DNA from: Cordia subcordata
Lineage: Eukaryota > Streptophyta > Magnoliopsida > Boraginales > Cordiaceae
Direction of reading: 5' to 3'
DNA length: 64,000 nucleotides
NCBI GenBank assembly: GCA_028554755.1
Contig: JAPTOF010000020.1
Span: 10,635,001-10,699,000, forward strand
Shown: positions 1 through 11,961 of the stretch, one piece after another
Numbering within the stretch: position 1 is the first letter of the stretch
Layout: every line of letters begins with the position of its first letter
The notes under the pieces: model-generated
The model's input: only the letters and a program-made list of their open reading frames with translations
Told to the model about the DNA's origin: nothing
The model's database searches: none
Position numbers and translations under genes: made by a program

Positions 1-1800
1 TTGATGGTTTAAATGCATGTTTGATTTTTATTGTTGAATCGTGATTGTTGAGCATGTCTATGTGTTTGATTAATTGCCTCAATGGAGAAACATGTATTAG
101 TATGTTCTTAATTTCTCATATTCTCTTACATGATGTTGATTAGTTGTGCTTGACTTTATAACTAGGTCTAATATGTGGTCTTTATGATGAAACATAACTT
201 ATAAGCCACCCATTACACTTAGTTGAACTTAGATGGATTAGGCTTTAGCTTGAAACACAGTTAACAGTTTAAACCCTAGGTTAGTATTAATCAATATCAA
301 TCTAGAAGTCTTAATCAACCAAGGCCTAAAACCTTAGTTAATAAGGACGAGACTATAAGTAGGATCCACTTAGGGATAGTGCATCGAGAATTAGGGATGA
401 TACCGTTAGTGAATTTAGACCTCTAAAAGAAGCAATCTATACCATCAAAATACTCAAAGCAAGAATAAGATCCCAATCCCATAATAGAACAGTAATCACC
501 TTGTCCTTCCTTATTGATTTAATCACTCCCTCTCTAGTTTGTTTGTCTTCCCATTGAGCACGTTAGTTTAGGTAGTTTAATTTAGTGTCTTTAATATTGA
601 GTTCCCTTTAATTCAAAAAGCACAAAAAGATTTCACTTTTAACACGTAGCTAGTTTAGGATACATAATACTTAGAGCCATAGTTAGAGGCCTCTCTAAGG
701 ATACAATACCCGTACTTTTGCACTCACTGCACTTCTTTCGATCCATGCGCTTGTGGGTTTTTAAAATAACACCAATAAATTAGAGTTCATTTGCTATAGA
801 ATGCCTCTAATCTATCTAATATGCATGTCTATGTGTTTATTTATGGATTTTATGAAGTGGGTTTGCTATGTTCATGTCTATGTGAGTGTAAGCATTCTTT
901 ATGGTGAATATAACGCCAATCTTGCTTAAATGTTGGTACCCACTTGCTCATAATGCTTATGATGGTGTAAATCAAGCATGATAATGTTTTGTCAGTGAAT
1001 AGGTCGACATATTCATCACACCTTGGCCTAGAACATGTAGGATTGTGCTTATTAGACATCAATCTGCTTTAGTGTCTTAGAATGTCGGTGCACAAGTTAT
1101 GACTAGCCTAGTTTGAGATCCTTTCGCTTTAAATCTAGTTAATAGGAGTCTGGGTGGGGTTTAGTTGACCTTAGGTCTTGGTTTTAAATCCAACCAATGG
1201 TCTAGGAGCTAGGGTAGGACTATTCTAGGACACCTACTTTCTAGTCCCTCCCAAAGGCTTAGGTACATAAAGACCACGCCATAGCTCTAAATGTGCATAC
1301 TCAAGGATAGACCCGTACTGAGTCCTAGGGATTAGTTGGGATACTAGCTAGCAATCTAGTATTAGAGCATCACATAGGCAAGCCAATTCCCTTAATCCCA
1401 TAGCATAAAAATTGAAAATCACCTATTAGCAAGCGTAAATCACCCTAACACCTTTCCATTGGTTAAATCCCTTCGAGATTAGCTTGATTCCCATTTTCCC
1501 ATTCTCGTTCTCATAGTGTATTTCCTTTTTCCTTCTTTTAACTCACAATAATCCAAAAATTACAAAAAAAAAATATGTTTAGTTTAGGTTTCTTTTTAGG
1601 CATCTTCTAGAGTACAGACACATAGGATTTCTTCCATACATCAACCTCCCTATGGTTTGATACATGCAATTGTACACACTATATTGCACTATCTGTACGA
1701 TTGCGGGTCTTTTAGGGCTTGCACCTTAGAGACACACCAGTAATTCAAGTTCAATTGATTGGAACAACAAACTTGTAAGCTAAGTATCAACCTAATCCCA
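1..1800. repeat. Diverged tandem repeat of about 0.8-0.9 kb, probably retroelement-derived
   Basis: Two stretches share a similar order of landmarks. Each opens with a 'catgtctatgtgttt' phrase (near 52 and 823). Each then passes through a block of short phrases about roots such as 'ctaggg' and 'aatccca', and ends with a phrase about a cytosine-rich, 'gcgggt'-like tail (near 745 and 1705). The tail resembles the noncoding zone near the LTR of plant Ty3/gypsy elements, but no coding domain is present, so the family is a guess. No open frame of note is seen. Confidence 0.3.
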
Positions 1801-2554
1801 AAGTTGGGATTTTTTTTCTAACAGTTTAGGAGGATCCTTTATCAATATATTTGGCTAAACCTTGCCCTTGGAACCATAACTTTCCAACTGAAGACCATTG
1901 AGTATGGTTATGACCATAGAGGTCGGTCGTAGGAATAACTAGAGTGCATGTGAAATTTGGAATGACAACCATTTGTCAGAAACTTTAATAGAGACTTGTG
2001 AAGTGCTACTTTGTGAAACTGTTTCTTTTAAAAGAACCATCAATGAAGACATCATCTTTGAAGGCCATATCTCAAGAGGGCATAACTTAGTAGAAAAAAA
2101 ATCACAAAAGGCAAGGATACACAATATTAAAGAGTGGGCAGTCAATGCATCAACACACAATTAGATCTTCATCATTCTTTTTTCTCTTTTTTATTATTTT
2201 TATTTTTTCAAGTAAGGCTACTATTTGTAAGATAATCATAGATGAAACAATCTAAATTAGACCAAGATTCTTGCAGGGATAGAATAGGAACAAAGAGGCA
2301 AGCAAACTGATGGCTTTTGACGAGACATTTGACAAGGGAAGGTGGAGCGTAAGATGTACCCATTAGGATAAGTGGCATCTGACCTGTTGGTTAGTGGTGA
2401 GAGGCGATGTGCTGAGGTCATAGTTGGCTACTGAAGACAATGATGGGTCTAAATCTTAAAGATAATAGAATGGTGGTTAATCGGAGGTCGCGGCAAGGGT
2501 TTAGGATTTCGAAAATGACGCTGATGCTTTTTAGGGCATAATGTCTCTTCTTAT
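1801..2554. other. No recognisable gene
   Basis: Short open frames exist on both strands near 1940-2160 but match no family I recognise, and neither begins with a convincing start. If the LTR just to the right is genuine, this stretch would be the leader side of that minus-strand copia copy, but I see no gag motif. Confidence 0.3.
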
Positions 2555-2769
2555 CTCTAGATACCATGTTAAGAAGAAGAAAGAGACATTCAGGGAAGAA
2601 TGTTGTTATATTAAAAATAATATGTCTAAACCCCTTTATATAGGATTAAGTACAACAAACAATAAACCACTTTTTCAATATGGGCAAACAATATTATTCT
2701 ATCTCAATATATTACAACACCATGAATGCAATGGCCAAAAAATTTAAACAACCTACAGTTCCCCACTTT
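2555..2769 (-). mobile_element. Short copia-type LTR with PBS-like and PPT-like flanks
   Basis: Read on the minus strand, a 191-bp unit (2757 down to 2567) begins TGTAGG and ends with TTAACA. It contains a TATA-like 'tatataaag' box. Directly upstream is a purine run (complement of 2758-2769) like a polypurine tract. Directly downstream is TGGTATCTAGAG (complement of 2555-2566), an initiator-Met primer-binding motif. No 5-bp target duplication is seen. Having both motifs next to a single LTR suggests a junction between tandem copies or a recombined copy. Confidence 0.4.
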
Positions 2770-3830
2770 GATTGTCTTTCTAATCATTGGAGTATGTTGA
2801 TGGAGAACTTACTATGATAAAAAAAAAGTATTGGTAGATTCAAATCTAGAGTATCTAAGCTTATAGCTAGTGAGATCTTGATAGAAGCACAAAAGACGAA
2901 GCTAGAAGGGTGAAATCTAAAGGATCTCAAGGCAAAGAATTATCTTTTCCAAGTTATTGACCTTTTCAATCATGGAAACAATTCTTTCTAAGACATCTCC
3001 AAACAAATATGGCACACCATGACGAAGAAGTATTAAGGAAAGGTGTTAGCATATTTGCATTATATGAATGTCTTCATGATGATATGTTGAGGAGATGAGC
3101 ATATGATGAGTGATGATCTTTATGGATGAACGAATGTATTCTGTAGTGTTTTGTATGAATCGTTTCATTGATGAATGTATCTTAGATTCAATTTGTGCCT
3201 GTGATAATACTTTTGTTGAATATTTGAAAAATCTTTGATCCTATTTGTCATGGAGATTATTTGTTATTGCCTTGGAATTTTCAAGTTAAAGAGCTTGATT
3301 GATGAACACCTTGAAAACTTGAAGAGAAGGAGATAGAAGATATAAGTGTGGCATGAACATAGATATTACATTGTAAGGTTGCCCTTCTTATGTGTTGTAT
3401 GTCATTTTTGGCTAAATTGCACTATAATATATGCTTTAATTGTTTTCAAATCATTTATGCACTTTTTAAAAGTTTTTATGTTCCAAAAGGTTGTTTCGTA
3501 AACTTTATTTCCTAGAAAATGAGAGCTTGGAACTTGAATAGTTTTAGAACTCAATTCAAAGTTCTCTACCAAGAGAGTTATTCAGTTGACCAGACATGAT
3601 GATTCTCACTGGACAATGATTTAAGAGTTATGGTTGGGGTGAGCCCTTTAGGATACTTGGATCTATTGAGGAGGTACCAAAAAGAATTTGTGATTCTTTG
3701 ATGAGAGAGGTGTTTGGGCTGCCAGTGCGACTCAAACTTCAGCCGACTGGCACTGTTAAGAAAAAATCTTATCCAAAACTAGCCAAAATTTCAAATTTGA
3801 TTTTGGGGCTTTTATAAATGTGCCCATTTT

Positions 3831-3883
<53 letters not shown>

Positions 3884-4211
3884 CTCACAAAATCAAAGGC
3901 CAAAAATAACTTTCACACACATATCTAGACAATCCTAGGATCAAAAGTTGTACTTTCATATTCTCTAGATTTGAGCTTAAACTTTGAGTACTTTTACTTT
4001 CATATTCTTGGATTGATTATATTAAAGCTGGGTGTGAGCTAAATTTGTTAGGAAACAACAAAACTTTGTGAGATTATCGAAGTGGGTTTCTTGATTTAGG
4101 AGGAATGGTTGTAGTTGGTTCATACTAAGCTAACATTTGAACAGCACAAGTTTGTTTAGTGAAATTGTTGAAATTATCGATCAGAGTAATCGTGGAATAG
4201 ATATAGGTTAA
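2770..4211. other. No gene; degenerate sequence with a microsatellite
   Basis: No coding frame is recognisable. Parts of 3000-4200 read like decayed LTR or leader sequence of the copia relic to the right, but this rests only on general resemblance and position. Confidence 0.3.
3834..3883. repeat. (CA)n(TA)n compound microsatellite
   Basis: About 30 bp of CA dinucleotides run directly into about 20 bp of TA dinucleotides, without interruption. Confidence 0.9.
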
Positions 4212-4341
4212 GCACCTAACCACTATAAATCTTGTGTGGACTTCCTTATTGCTTTGCTTTGGTTTCTTTTGTTCCGGCACCTAACCACTATAAATCTCGC
4301 GTGGACTTCCTTATTGCTTTGCTTTGGTTTCTTTTGTTCCT
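4212..4341 (+). repeat. 65-bp perfect-phase tandem duplication
   Basis: The block 4212-4276 is repeated at 4277-4341 with about two base differences. It lies just upstream of the copia gag relic, in what is probably its leader. Confidence 0.85.
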
Positions 4342-4464
4342 TCTCAATTTCTTTAACATGTGTTCTATTAAAGTTTTTAGAAATTTTGAAAAGTGGAATC
4401 TATTGCCAAAATGCTCTATTCACCCCCCAGTTTGCCAACTCATAAAAGGCAAAAGCAGAGAAAG

Positions 4465-5049
4465 CACAACTTCAAACACTTCATGTAGAATTTGAGACTT
4501 TATGTATGAGACCAAAAGAAATGGTTTTAGAGTATTTCTCAAGGATGATAGAAATCACAAATAAGATATAGATTCATAGAGAGAAATTGGAGGATATCAC
4601 CGTAATTGAGAAGATCCTTTGTTCAATTGCAACAAAATTCAATTACATTGTTTATTTGACAGAGGAATCTAAAGATAGTGATGCTCTTTCAATTGATGAA
4701 TTGCAAAGTTCTTTCTTGGTTCATGAGCAAAAATAAAACCAGAAGAGGAAAAGAGAAAGCATTATAGGTATGAACAAGTTTAAAAAGAGGTGATCATGGA
4801 TAAGGAAAATGGTAGGGCAAGAATGCTTATCGCAAATCAGAGAAGAATCAAGTGTTGATTTAGAGAAAAGGCGAAAGAGGTCGAGACAATAATCATGCAA
4901 CATACTAAAAAATCAAAGTGCATTAACAAGTCAAAAATGGTTTGCTTTCGCTATCTGTCATCTAAATGTTGAACAAATTTGAATAAAAAACATGGTGATA
5001 AATCTAATTTTGCAAAAACAACAAAAGCAAAATTGAAGGAAGGAAGAGG
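4465..5049 (+). pseudogene. Ty1/copia gag relic (UBN2-like)
   Basis: The frame beginning at the Leu-Gln-Thr near 4470 reads as a copia capsid (UBN2) segment for about 85 codons. It includes the family phrase 'IDELQSSLLVHEQK' near 4695-4733. It is broken by a stop in the middle, a stop right after that phrase and several later stops. The following 300 bp keep the flavour of the basic linker and a ruined zinc knuckle. No protease or later domain follows, because the truncated LTR of a different copia element begins at 5050. The strand and family are clear; the limits are approximate. It cannot make a working capsid. Confidence 0.7.
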
Positions 5050-5369
5050 ATTGATAGATTAGGAAACCCTTGTCTTGGAGGACAAGGAAATCTCTCCTAT
5101 AAATAGGACTCTTATATTAGTTGTAGTATGTGTGTCTTACAATAGGTCTAGGTTAAGAGAGAGAGCTATTGTAAGAACACCATGAGAGAGGGTTTCAATT
5201 TTTCTATCTGTGTAAAAAGTCCGATTATGTTTGTACTCTTTCTATTAGTGGAGTTGTTATGGACGTAGGTAGAGGGCTGAATTACGTTTAATTATCTGTA
5301 TTATTTTCTCGTTACTTGTGCTTAATTCCACTGTTGTGAGTGTGTGTTTTGTATCCTAATTTCCTAACA
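5050..5369 (+). repeat. 5' LTR, truncated at its start
   Basis: Aligns to 7292-7611 of the right LTR over about 320 bp with scattered substitutions. It lacks the first roughly 107 bp, including the TG terminus. It ends CTAACA, two bases before the primer-binding site. Confidence 0.85.
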
Positions 5370-5371
5370 AG

Positions 5372-5385
5372 TGGTATCAAGAGCT
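5372..5385 (+). promoter_or_regulatory. Primer-binding site
   Basis: TGGTATCAAGAGCT lies two bases after the left LTR. It matches the initiator-Met tRNA type used by plant copia elements, with one A where TGGTATCAGAGC has G. Confidence 0.8.
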
Positions 5386-5788
5386 AGGTTGGAAGGAGGA
5401 CACTGGTTTGCATGAAAAACAAAAAAAGAGACGCCGAAGAGGAGTTCAAAAATTCACAGATCTACTGGTCACGTTTGGAGGCCTTTCTAGCATTCGATCG
5501 ATGATAAATTTATTGTTGTGTTCGTTGCAACGAGGAGAGTAAGCTGTTAAAATTTCGTAATGATCCGACGGTTGGATTGTGAGATACAAGCAAGCCAAGT
5601 TTTGTGAGTTTGTGGTCAAAAAGTCAAATAGAGAGTTTGACCAACGTTGACCGAAAAAGTGTAAACGTTTGACTGTGTTGACTGAGGGTCTCTCCATCGT
5701 TTTTCGACGTCCTAAATCTGTTTTTAGAGTCAGTTTTGCCAAATTCTTGCTGGATTGCTGAGTTTCAGCGAATTTGTGCATAGAAGCC

Positions 5789-7173
5789 ATGACGATGACC
5801 TGTACGAAGTTTGAAATTCCAATGTTCGATGGAAACATGAACTTCAACTTGTGAAGGAATGCTATCGATGACCTTTTGGTGTAACAAGGCCTTGATAAAG
5901 TGCTAGAAGAGGCGAAACCGAAAGAATTCAATGATAAGAAGTGGAAGTTCCTATAATGAAGAGCTGTAAGAATCATTCGGTTGGCTTTAGCACTGCAAGT
6001 TAAATGTCATGTGATTGATGAGATGATAGTGAGCTGTGTGTTCGACAAGTTGGAGAACATTTATGAGTCCAAGTCGATCACCAACCAATTGTGTTTGAGG
6101 ATGGAGCTCTTCTCGTTCCAGATAGAAGAGGAAACCACCATTCAGGATCACATCAACAAATTCAACGAGTTAGTGGTCAAGCTCATAAGCGTTGAGGAGC
6201 CTAACAAGAGAATTAAGGATGAAGAACAAGCGTTCATACTACTATCTTTCTTGCTGAAGTCGTAAAAGCTGTTCGTGTAATCAATCCTCGTTGGGAAGAA
6301 GACTCTTGAGCTAAATGAAGTGACTGCACTCTTGAAAGAGAATGAGAGGATGTTGGGAAGAAGTAGTGTGCCTAGTAAAGATCAAGCATTAACTGTTGAG
6401 CACTTAAATTGTGGGAGGAGTTCTAGAAGAAGGAATTCTTGCAAAGGTAGATTGAGATAAAAAAGCTGACCTTGGGATGGAGAAGACAATCAAGAGTGCT
6501 ACTACTACAGAGAGAAGGGCTATATCCAAACAAGATGTCCTAGATTAAGAGAGGACATGAAGAGCCTTAGAGAGTGCAGATCTAAGGGCAAGTAGAAGGT
6601 GTATGGCAAGGACTCCACGAACCTTGCTGAGGGTGATAATAGCGATGGTAGTGAGACTATTTTGATTGCGGCAAGCAGGGAAGCTAATAAAGGTTCGAAG
6701 AGGAAGAAGACTGATTGGGTGTTGGATTCAGTGGGAGCATTTCACGTTTGCAATTATAGAGCTAGTTTCGACACTTTGCTTTTGGGGAAGAAACTTGGAT
6801 ACATAATTGTTAGGAGCAGCTAGAAGATAAAGGTTACTGGCGTTAGGAGAGTTTGCCTAAGGCTCAACAATGATAGTATCAAGACCGTCTCCAATGTGAA
6901 GTGTGTGCCATCTTGTGTGTCCAACATGATTTCGCTGGGTAAGTTGGCATCAAGAGAGTACAAGTACATTGGTGAAGGAGACTACTGCAAATTGTATTGT
7001 GGAGAGGAGCTAGTTCTTGAAGGGAATAAGAACAAGAAACACGTATGCTACTTGAAGGGATGCACCACACTGAGAGACGAATGCGACAAGTGTGAAGAAG
7101 CTCAAGTGAAGGCTAAGAAGAAGATAAGAGTGACATTCTTGCCTACTGTGAAGATTCTTGGCACTTCTCACTA
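5789..7173 (+). pseudogene. Copia gag-protease pseudogene, no pol
   Basis: The frame opens with an ATG at 5789 and a gag-like N-terminus ('KFEIPMFDGN'). It meets stops within 20 codons and is then carried by separate open pieces. The longest is 5981-6265, a capsid (UBN2) segment. A damaged CX2CX4HX4C-like knuckle lies near 6498-6540. The protease signature near 6722 reads DSVGAFHV where copia proteases have D-S/T-G-A-S-x-H, so the catalytic loop is altered. The last piece (6896-7174) resembles the region before integrase and stops at the polypurine tract. The missing pol region was removed cleanly enough to leave the right LTR intact. This copy could only ever have moved using enzymes from elsewhere. 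Confidence 0.75.
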
Positions 7174-7184
7174 AGGGAAGAATT

Positions 7185-7611
7185 TGTTGGGTTATGATTT
7201 AAGTGCTAAACCCAAGCCCATATTGAAATTAGGAATGAGTAATGATGAGGGTCAAAATTTCAGTTATGATAAGAATTTTAATTATGAGAATATTGATAGA
7301 TTAAGAAACTCTTGTCTTGGAGAATAAGAAAGCCTTCTCTATAAAAAGGACTTTTATATTAGTTGTAGTGTATGTGTCTTACAATAGGTCTAGGTTGAGA
7401 GAGAAAGCCATTGTAAGAACACTATGAGGAAAGATTTAGACTTTTCTATCAGTGCAAAAATTCCTATTGAGTTTGTACACTTTTTTATTAGCAGAGTTTT
7501 CGTGGATGTAAGCAGAGGGCTGAACCACGTTTAATTGTGTGTATTATTTTCTCATTACTCATGCTTAATTCCACTGCGTGACTGTGTATTATGTGTCCTA
7601 ATTTCTTAACA
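7185..7611 (+). repeat. 3' LTR, complete
   Basis: 427 bp, starting TGTTGGGTT directly after a purine tract and ending TTAACA. It contains a TATA-like 'ctataaaaagg' near 7340. Confidence 0.8.
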
Positions 7612-9242
7612 AACTCATTGCAATTTATGGTATTTGGATTCAAGTTGCACAATCATATTTTGGAGATAAGTTTTTTTTTCCTGATTTGGTATAAATCCTA
7701 TAACACTGTAAAATTGGAGATATTTCTATAAACACTATCTTGAGAAATGGAAATGTAAAAGCTCAAACAAAAAAGATTAATTCAAACTCTCTTTAATTTT
7801 CGATGTGTTCCATATTTGAAAACAAATTTACTCAACATGGGTCAACTCCAGGAAAAGGGATATGAAATTACCATCAAAGATAGAGTATGTTGAATTCAAG
7901 ATCCAAAATTAGACATAGTTAGAACATAACCCGTTCAATATACAGGAGAAATGAGTATTTTCAATATTTTTATTTATTGTTAGTAGGTAATTATAATTTT
8001 ATAGTCTATGTTATAATAAAATATAAACGTATTTTGTAAAATTTAATTCTGTAATAATTGGATAAACATTTAAATTGAAAAGTAATCGATCTTTATAAAA
8101 AAAAATCACAATTCATTGCTCGTGTTATGGTTTATTTTCTTCAGCAAGTTACATTTTACATTTCCAAGTAAACACTAGATGGTGAGGATCAAACATAATT
8201 GAAATGGACATAAGAGATCGCATGTTTTATTGTGGCAAAAACAACAATGAATGAAACCTGCATAAAGTTACATGTCATCAACAAAAGGCCAAGCAAGTTA
8301 TGGCAAATGGCAGGAAGAAAAGTTAGTTAAAATGCAAGATAGTAGGCATAAAAAATTGTGTGTTTGTGTGTGTGTATATCTCAAATTAGTGTGACAAAGA
8401 ATCGTAGTTCTATTTGTATCTTCACAACTCTACTTAGGTCTTTTTCTATGCAAAACTAAAGGACGTGGCGTGGCTTTAGCATTCATACTATGTACATTTA
8501 ACTTTTGATGGGCTAGGCACTTTACAACAAAAATTTATGGAAGGATCTTCCTCAATGTGAATCTTATTTAAAAAGTTGTGAAGAATATGTTGATGGAAAA
8601 AAAAAACACCGTGACAATCATCTAAAAGGAAAATCTTGGCGACCAAGAAAAAGAAATGCTAAGGTTGGTTAATCACAATCTTTTTGGGCCTATAAATCTC
8701 AGAAAGATGCTGGTTGTCATATTAAAGTTCTGCAAACATATCTTGGTAGAGAATGTAAATCACAAGAATTCGCCAAATTATCGGAGATGCATGGAACCAA
8801 AAGACAACTGACAATATATGAAATAACCTAGGAAGAAGAAAAAATAAATAGTTAGAGAACATGGTTACCCTAATGCCATCTAAAGACAAGTGAACTGGAT
8901 GTCCTTTTTTAGCCAAAAGATAGTTAATTTAGTTTCTATTGAAAAAATATTACCAATATATATGTAAATACCAAAACTTCATCATAACATGAGTACATGG
9001 CTTCTTTCTTTTCAATGTAACCAAAAGTATTTAAGGACATACTTTTCTAGAATAATAGTTTGGCCTTGCATCATAAATTCTCACACCCTGCGAATTAAAT
9101 ATTAATTGAAAATGAATATATGGAAAACTTGTTGCTTTTCTTTATCCAATGATGTCTACATTGAATATTGGAGTAGCCTTGACTTAATGGCCAACTTATC
9201 TCTAATTCCCCTTTTTGTCAATGTATCATGCTATGTGTTGCA
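7612..9242. other. Intergenic, no gene seen
   Basis: AT-rich sequence with only short chance open frames. A short TG run occurs near 8355. The right end, from about 9000, is the likely promoter zone of the first defensin gene. Confidence 0.5.
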
Positions 9243-9251
9243 ATATATAAG
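9243..9251 (+). promoter_or_regulatory. Candidate TATA box of the first defensin gene
   Basis: ATATATAAG lies about 105 bp before the start codon. It would place the CT/TA microsatellite within the 5' untranslated region. The TA run nearer the start codon is an alternative. Confidence 0.4.
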
Positions 9252-9277
9252 CAAATATTTGCATTCTGAATATAGCA

Positions 9278-9278
<1 letters not shown>

Positions 9279-9335
<57 letters not shown>
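9279..9335 (+). repeat. (CT)n(TA)n microsatellite in the defensin leader
   Basis: A nearly pure CT run is followed by a TA run, ending about 20 bp before the ATG at 9354. Confidence 0.9.
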
Positions 9336-9353
9336 TATATACTCTATATCAAT

Positions 9354-10676
9354 ATGAAGAATTACGTGCATTTTCTTATCACAGCTATCATCTTGCCATT
9401 GCTTCTCTTCACTAATGGTTTTTCTCTATCTTATTCAATCATGCATAATTGAATACGATATAATTTGTACTTCTTGTTGTTGTTGTTATTTTTTCCATTC
9501 CATTTCAATTTTCAAATGACAAGTTTCTATTCTCAACATTAAAAACATTTTACACCTTGGACAATTTCTTAATGTAATACAAGTAGTATTGAAGTGCTAT
9601 TATTATCTACTACAAAATGAATGTCTATATACTGTGAGATTTGAGCCAGTCGATGATCATCTTTACTATGAACAATTTAAATCCAAATATGATATTTTTA
9701 ATTGGTACGTAATTGTTTCATTCCACCAAAAAGACACACAGTTATAATCATAACTACCAAGATACATATATTTAACGTTAAATTCCCCAAATTATACACG
9801 AGAGTATTTAATTTTCAAAACTCTCCTTGTATTTATGGGATAACCATCTGAATACTATTCCCTTATGGTATTTTGTAAGCCATTTGAATACTCATCTGAT
9901 AATTGTACTCTCCAGAATCATGCTGAATTTTTTCCATTACTATAATTAGCAAATCGGAGTATATAAACTTGACTATAGACTAATGTTCACAACTTGGATG
10001 TATGTCTTGTAATGTGTACTTTAGTTTCCTTCTAGTTTATTGTGAATGTGTCTAGAAAAAAAAATTATTGTGAATGAGAGGAAGACTTCTATGGTTTCTA
10101 TATTTTAATGTGAATTTTAAGTTTCCTATAAAGGGCTTTGATAGAAATTCATATTGTGTAAATTTAGAATAAACAAATATCTATAGGATAAACAATTGTA
10201 CTTCAATGAACACCTTTAAAATATGCCCAACAATTCTTTAATGTAACATATGCAATTATCCAGAGTTTGTTTTGGTGTGAGATCTCTTCTTTCCTCCATG
10301 ATTTATATGACCGAGTGAAGATCCTCTCATAATATCATATTATTATAAAAAAAATTCAATTATTATGAACAATTCATATAATTTTATCATAACCGTTGAT
10401 AATTCATAATTTTTCTATATCAATTAATTATAATTTATAACAATAACAAAAAAAAAACCATTCTTGATTTATATATCGTGTTGATATATAGATTTGCATG
10501 CAGAAATTGGTCCAACGAGAGCCGAGGCAAAGACGTGCAAGTACAAGAGTGAAAAATTTCATGGAATATGTTTCAGTGATATCAAATGTTCCCTAGTTTG
10601 TCAAAACGAGGGGTTTAGCAGTGGAGATTGTCGCGGATTCCGTCGCCGATGCTACTGCTTCCAGCCTTGCAATTGA
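9354..10676 (+). CDS. Plant defensin (two exons), divergent paralogue
   Basis: Predicted small secreted cysteine-rich peptide of the plant defensin (gamma-thionin) family. Exon 1 is 9354-9417 and ends ACTAATG before GT. Exon 2 is 10504-10676 and follows TGCATGCAG. The 1,086-bp phase-1 intron falls at the usual place, near the end of the signal peptide. The product has 78 residues: a hydrophobic leader, a short 'GPTRAEA' pre-segment and a 48-residue mature part with eight cysteines at mature positions 3, 14, 20, 24, 34, 41, 43 and 47. That spacing fits the CS-alpha-beta fold, and [10 protein letters not shown] is the gamma-core. Gly12, Glu27 and the GFRRRC stretch match the other copies here, but much of the rest differs and an extra Asn ends the chain. 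It is on the opposite strand to the others. Family membership is well supported; its target is unknown. Confidence 0.9.
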
Positions 10677-11343
10677 AATGATATCTTTGTAGGATTGCAA
10701 CAACAAATATGATTTAGTAATATGATTTAATAATGAATAATAATCCCTTTAGCTGCATTTTAAGTATGTCAATATTCTACAATATTAAATATAATATCAT
10801 ACAAGATATTACGTAATAAATAAAAGCCTATTCTCTTCTCCATTTGCTACCTTAATATGTGGACCAAATGTCGCTACTCTTAATTTCAAAAATTGGCTCA
10901 CTTAAATTAATGAGAAAATTGTTAAAAAGAAGATATTGTGCAGGACAAATAATTCTTGAATTCACACTCATCTAAACAAGATTAGAATTACAATAACTAA
11001 TTAGCACTTTCCTATCTCATGTTTTGCACAAATTGATTTACTTAAAAAGAAAACAATATAATAAATTATAATTGAAAAATGATTGTAAATCCTAAGCTAA
11101 AGATATCAACGTTAATATCATTATTAAAAACTAAATAATATTCATATATAATATTAATGGATACTTATAATTAATAAAAATTTATAGTGCAATAGCATAA
11201 TTCTTTTAACCTTATATAATCATTTGTGAACAAAAAAGTAAAATAAAAAACTAATTGTTATGGAGTTCGAAACTGATATCTGGTTTCTCTCTAATTTAGC
11301 TATGGACCAGTTATTTTGTCACTCGATTAGAAACGGACATCTC
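10677..11343. other. Defensin downstream region, no further gene
   Basis: AT-rich. AATAAT/AATAAA-like signals at about 10733-10740 and 10818 could serve polyadenylation. No other feature is seen until the hAT target duplication. Confidence 0.4.
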
Positions 11344-11961
11344 GGTCCATTTAGGGACGGAACAGCCCAAATGATTGGAAGGGCCATGTCCCCCTCCCCC
11401 CAAAGTTTTTTCTCCCTTTTGTGCTTATAAAATAAATTTTTACTATAAATAGATAACTTATATTGGCCTCCCAAATTTTAAGGAAAAAACACGTAAATGG
11501 TAACTAACTTTGTTTAGATAGGAAACTTAATTTAATTTAATACTCCAAAAAAAAAGGAAAATTTAATTTAACAAAACATAATTTATTTATTTTTTAAATT
11601 GATATATTTACAAATTACAATTAACGTTTTGTATTCTATTTTTTTTCATTGTTATTTTACAAAAGCTAGAAGTTCTATGGAGACTTCATCTAAATCATCC
11701 CTTTGCTAAGACAGTTCTTTAGACTTGAGAGGCTGAGAAGGTATTTGCAGTGTCGTAGCAGATACGCTTTGGCACTCGATAGGTTCATCTTTTTTAAGCA
11801 TTTCAACACTTTGCACAGATTTTTTGAGGAGTTTTGTAAGGTTTTAGAGTGTTATGGGTTGATTTCTTTTCTAAAGTATCTCATTGTTTTTATCTCCTAA
11901 TTCACATAGGAGTCTAATGTTAGTCAATGTATTATTTTTATAATATTTTAATTTAATTCAT

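Larger units (their letters stand above)
5050..7611 (+). mobile_element. Internally shortened Ty1/copia element (gag-protease only)
   Basis: Two direct repeats bound a 1.8 kb interior: a 5'-truncated left LTR (5050-5369) and a full right LTR (7185-7611). The right LTR starts TGTTGGG and ends TTAACA, and about 320 bp are shared with the left one. TGGTATCAAGAG follows the left LTR at 5372. A purine-rich tract (7173-7183) precedes the right LTR. The interior holds gag, protease and the start of the pre-integrase region, then meets the tract with no integrase, reverse transcriptase or RNase H. Because the left LTR start is missing, a target duplication cannot be tested. Confidence 0.85.

Noticed and set aside
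5446..5976. 176-codon open frame on the minus strand
   Set aside because: It lies opposite the leader and gag start of a copia element and matches no family; it is a shadow frame.
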